This document shows, piece by piece, positions 19,800-20,441 of a stretch of DNA of 20,441 nucleotides; within the stretch, counting starts at the first letter, position 1; every line of letters begins with the position of its first letter. Both the position numbers and the translations under genes were made by a program. The notes beneath the pieces were generated by a model. That model had not been told where the DNA came from. It searched no databases and saw nothing but the letters and a program-made list of their open reading frames with translations. Origin of the DNA: VGCC01 sp044375955 (GTDB lineage: Bacteria; Actinomycetota; Actinomycetes; S36-B12); assembly GCA_044375955.1 (NCBI GenBank), contig JBILLS010000034.1, positions 1 through 20,441 of the forward strand. Direction: 5' to 3'.

Positions 19800-20441
19800 C
19801 ACTCGTCGCAGACCGCTCCGCGGGAGGCCGACCCCACCATGCGGGCGTACTTGGCGAGGACCCCCCGCTCGTAGCGGGGCGGAAGCGGCGTGAAATCGCC
19901 TCTGCGCCGCTCCAACTCGGCCGGATCCACGAGCAGGTCGAGGGTGCGCTCCCCGATGTCGATGCGAATGCGGTCACCGTCCCGGACCAGACCGATCGGC
20001 CCACCATCGACCGCCTCGGGGGCGACGTGCCCGACGCACAGGCCCGTCGTGCCCCCGGAGAATCGGCCGTCGGTGATGAGGAGTACCTCTTTGCCGAGTC
20101 CGGCACCCTTGATGGCGGCGGTGACCATGAGCATTTCCCGCATACCCGGTCCACCCTTGGGACCTTCATAGCGGATGACGATGACGTCGCCCGCCTGAAT
20201 GGACCCGTCCTCGAGGGCGTTCATCGCGGCCTGCTCGCGCTCGAAGACCCGAGCGGATCCCTCGAACACGTCGACCGGAACGCCGGCGTTCTTCACCACG
20301 GCACCCTCGGGACACAGCGACCCGCGGAGGATCGTGATACCCCCCGATGGAGCGAGTGCATCGCGCGATGCTTTGAGGATCCGCCCGTCGGGATCCGGCG
20401 GATCGAGGGCGGCCAGGTTTTCCGCCATCGTCTTACCGGTC
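19799..20441 (-). CDS. ilvD: Dihydroxy-acid dehydratase, 3' part (5' end outside window)
   Basis: The frame is open to the window edge and reads GKT-MAENL at the boundary, so the ATG at 20428 is internal. About 214 C-terminal residues are visible. IlvD dehydrates 2,3-dihydroxy-isovalerate and -methylvalerate to the 2-oxo acids for Val and Ile, using an Fe-S cluster. The C-terminal domain has GGITILRGSLCPEGAVVKNAG, VFEREQAAMNAL, RYEGPKGGPGMREML and TDGRFSGGTTGLCVGHVAPEA, all typical. The related sugar-acid dehydratase Edd or the aldonate dehydratases are possible given the cassette next door, but the position near ilvBNC favours IlvD. The stop codon overlaps the gntR start. Confidence 0.92.
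   Translation of the reverse strand, partial: TGKTMAENLAALDPPDPDGRILKASRDALAPSGGITILRGSLCPEGAVVKNAGVPVDVFEGSARVFEREQAAMNALEDGSIQAGDVIVIRYEGPKGGPGMREMLMVTAAIKGAGLGKEVLLITDGRFSGGTTGLCVGHVAPEAVDGGPIGLVRDGDRIRIDIGERTLDLLVDPAELERRRGDFTPLPPRYERGVLAKYARMVGSASRGAVCDE

Noticed and set aside
1..20441. CRISPR arrays, IS elements, prophage genes or long direct repeats
   Set aside because: No spaced repeats, transposase motifs or terminal inverted repeats were seen on reading both strands.

Overview
The window is a high-GC actinobacterial (Actinomycetota) chromosome segment dominated by branched-chain amino acid and serine biosynthesis. The phylum call rests on the gene order (ilvD, ilvB-ilvN-ilvC, serA, leuB, ilvE, cimA, a fumarylacetoacetase-family gene, gltX, tRNA-Gln), the long form of LeuA, the long ASB/ACT-type SerA, a PPOX protein of the F420-binding type, and frequent GTG starts with leaderless-type promoters. 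The genus cannot be told. No phage, IS element or CRISPR array is visible, and no stretch over 300 bases lacks a gene.

Layout. Positions 42-163 (minus) hold tRNA-Gln(CUG) just downstream of gltX. Positions 161-6326 (minus) hold leuB > ilvE > [attenuator] > cimA > FAH-family gene > gltX. Positions 6360-6713 (minus) hold a small PPOX/F420-type protein. It is divergent from leuA (plus), which has a Leu-run leader peptide and an SD-sequestering riboregulator. LeuA converges tail to tail on a second minus-strand operon that reads, from its promoter at about 15.3 kb, leader peptide/attenuator > ilvB > ilvN > ilvC > DUF2256/DUF3253 gene > photolyase-like gene > serA. Positions 15363-19072 (plus) hold a catabolic-looking cassette: a split transketolase (C-terminal half first), an enolase-superfamily acid-sugar dehydratase and an SDR. 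Its likely regulator, an FCD-type GntR protein, is on the minus strand and overlaps the stop codon of ilvD, whose 3' part ends the window.

How the genes work together. IlvBN, IlvC, IlvD and IlvE make valine and isoleucine. LeuA and LeuB start leucine synthesis (leuCD not seen). CimA offers a threonine-independent route to 2-oxobutyrate, and SerA starts serine synthesis. Three leaders carry peptides rich in the relevant residues: Leu4 before leuA, Val4 before ilvB, and a weaker Thr/Ile-Ile candidate before cimA.

Most notable. (1) The photolyase-like protein appears to carry its FAD domain before an alpha/beta domain, the reverse of the normal order, and sits with a DUF2256/DUF3253 gene inside the ilv-serA operon. 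(2) A recurrent TANNNT-N6-start arrangement suggests leaderless transcription. At ilvE, the FAH-family gene and serA the TAG stop codon of the preceding gene supplies the first three bases of the hexamer, with identical 9-nt gaps. (3) The cimA terminator hairpin also contains the cimA Shine-Dalgarno sequence. (4) The split-transketolase/dehydratase/SDR cassette lies between ilvB and ilvD, with a palindromic operator candidate in the divergent promoter region.
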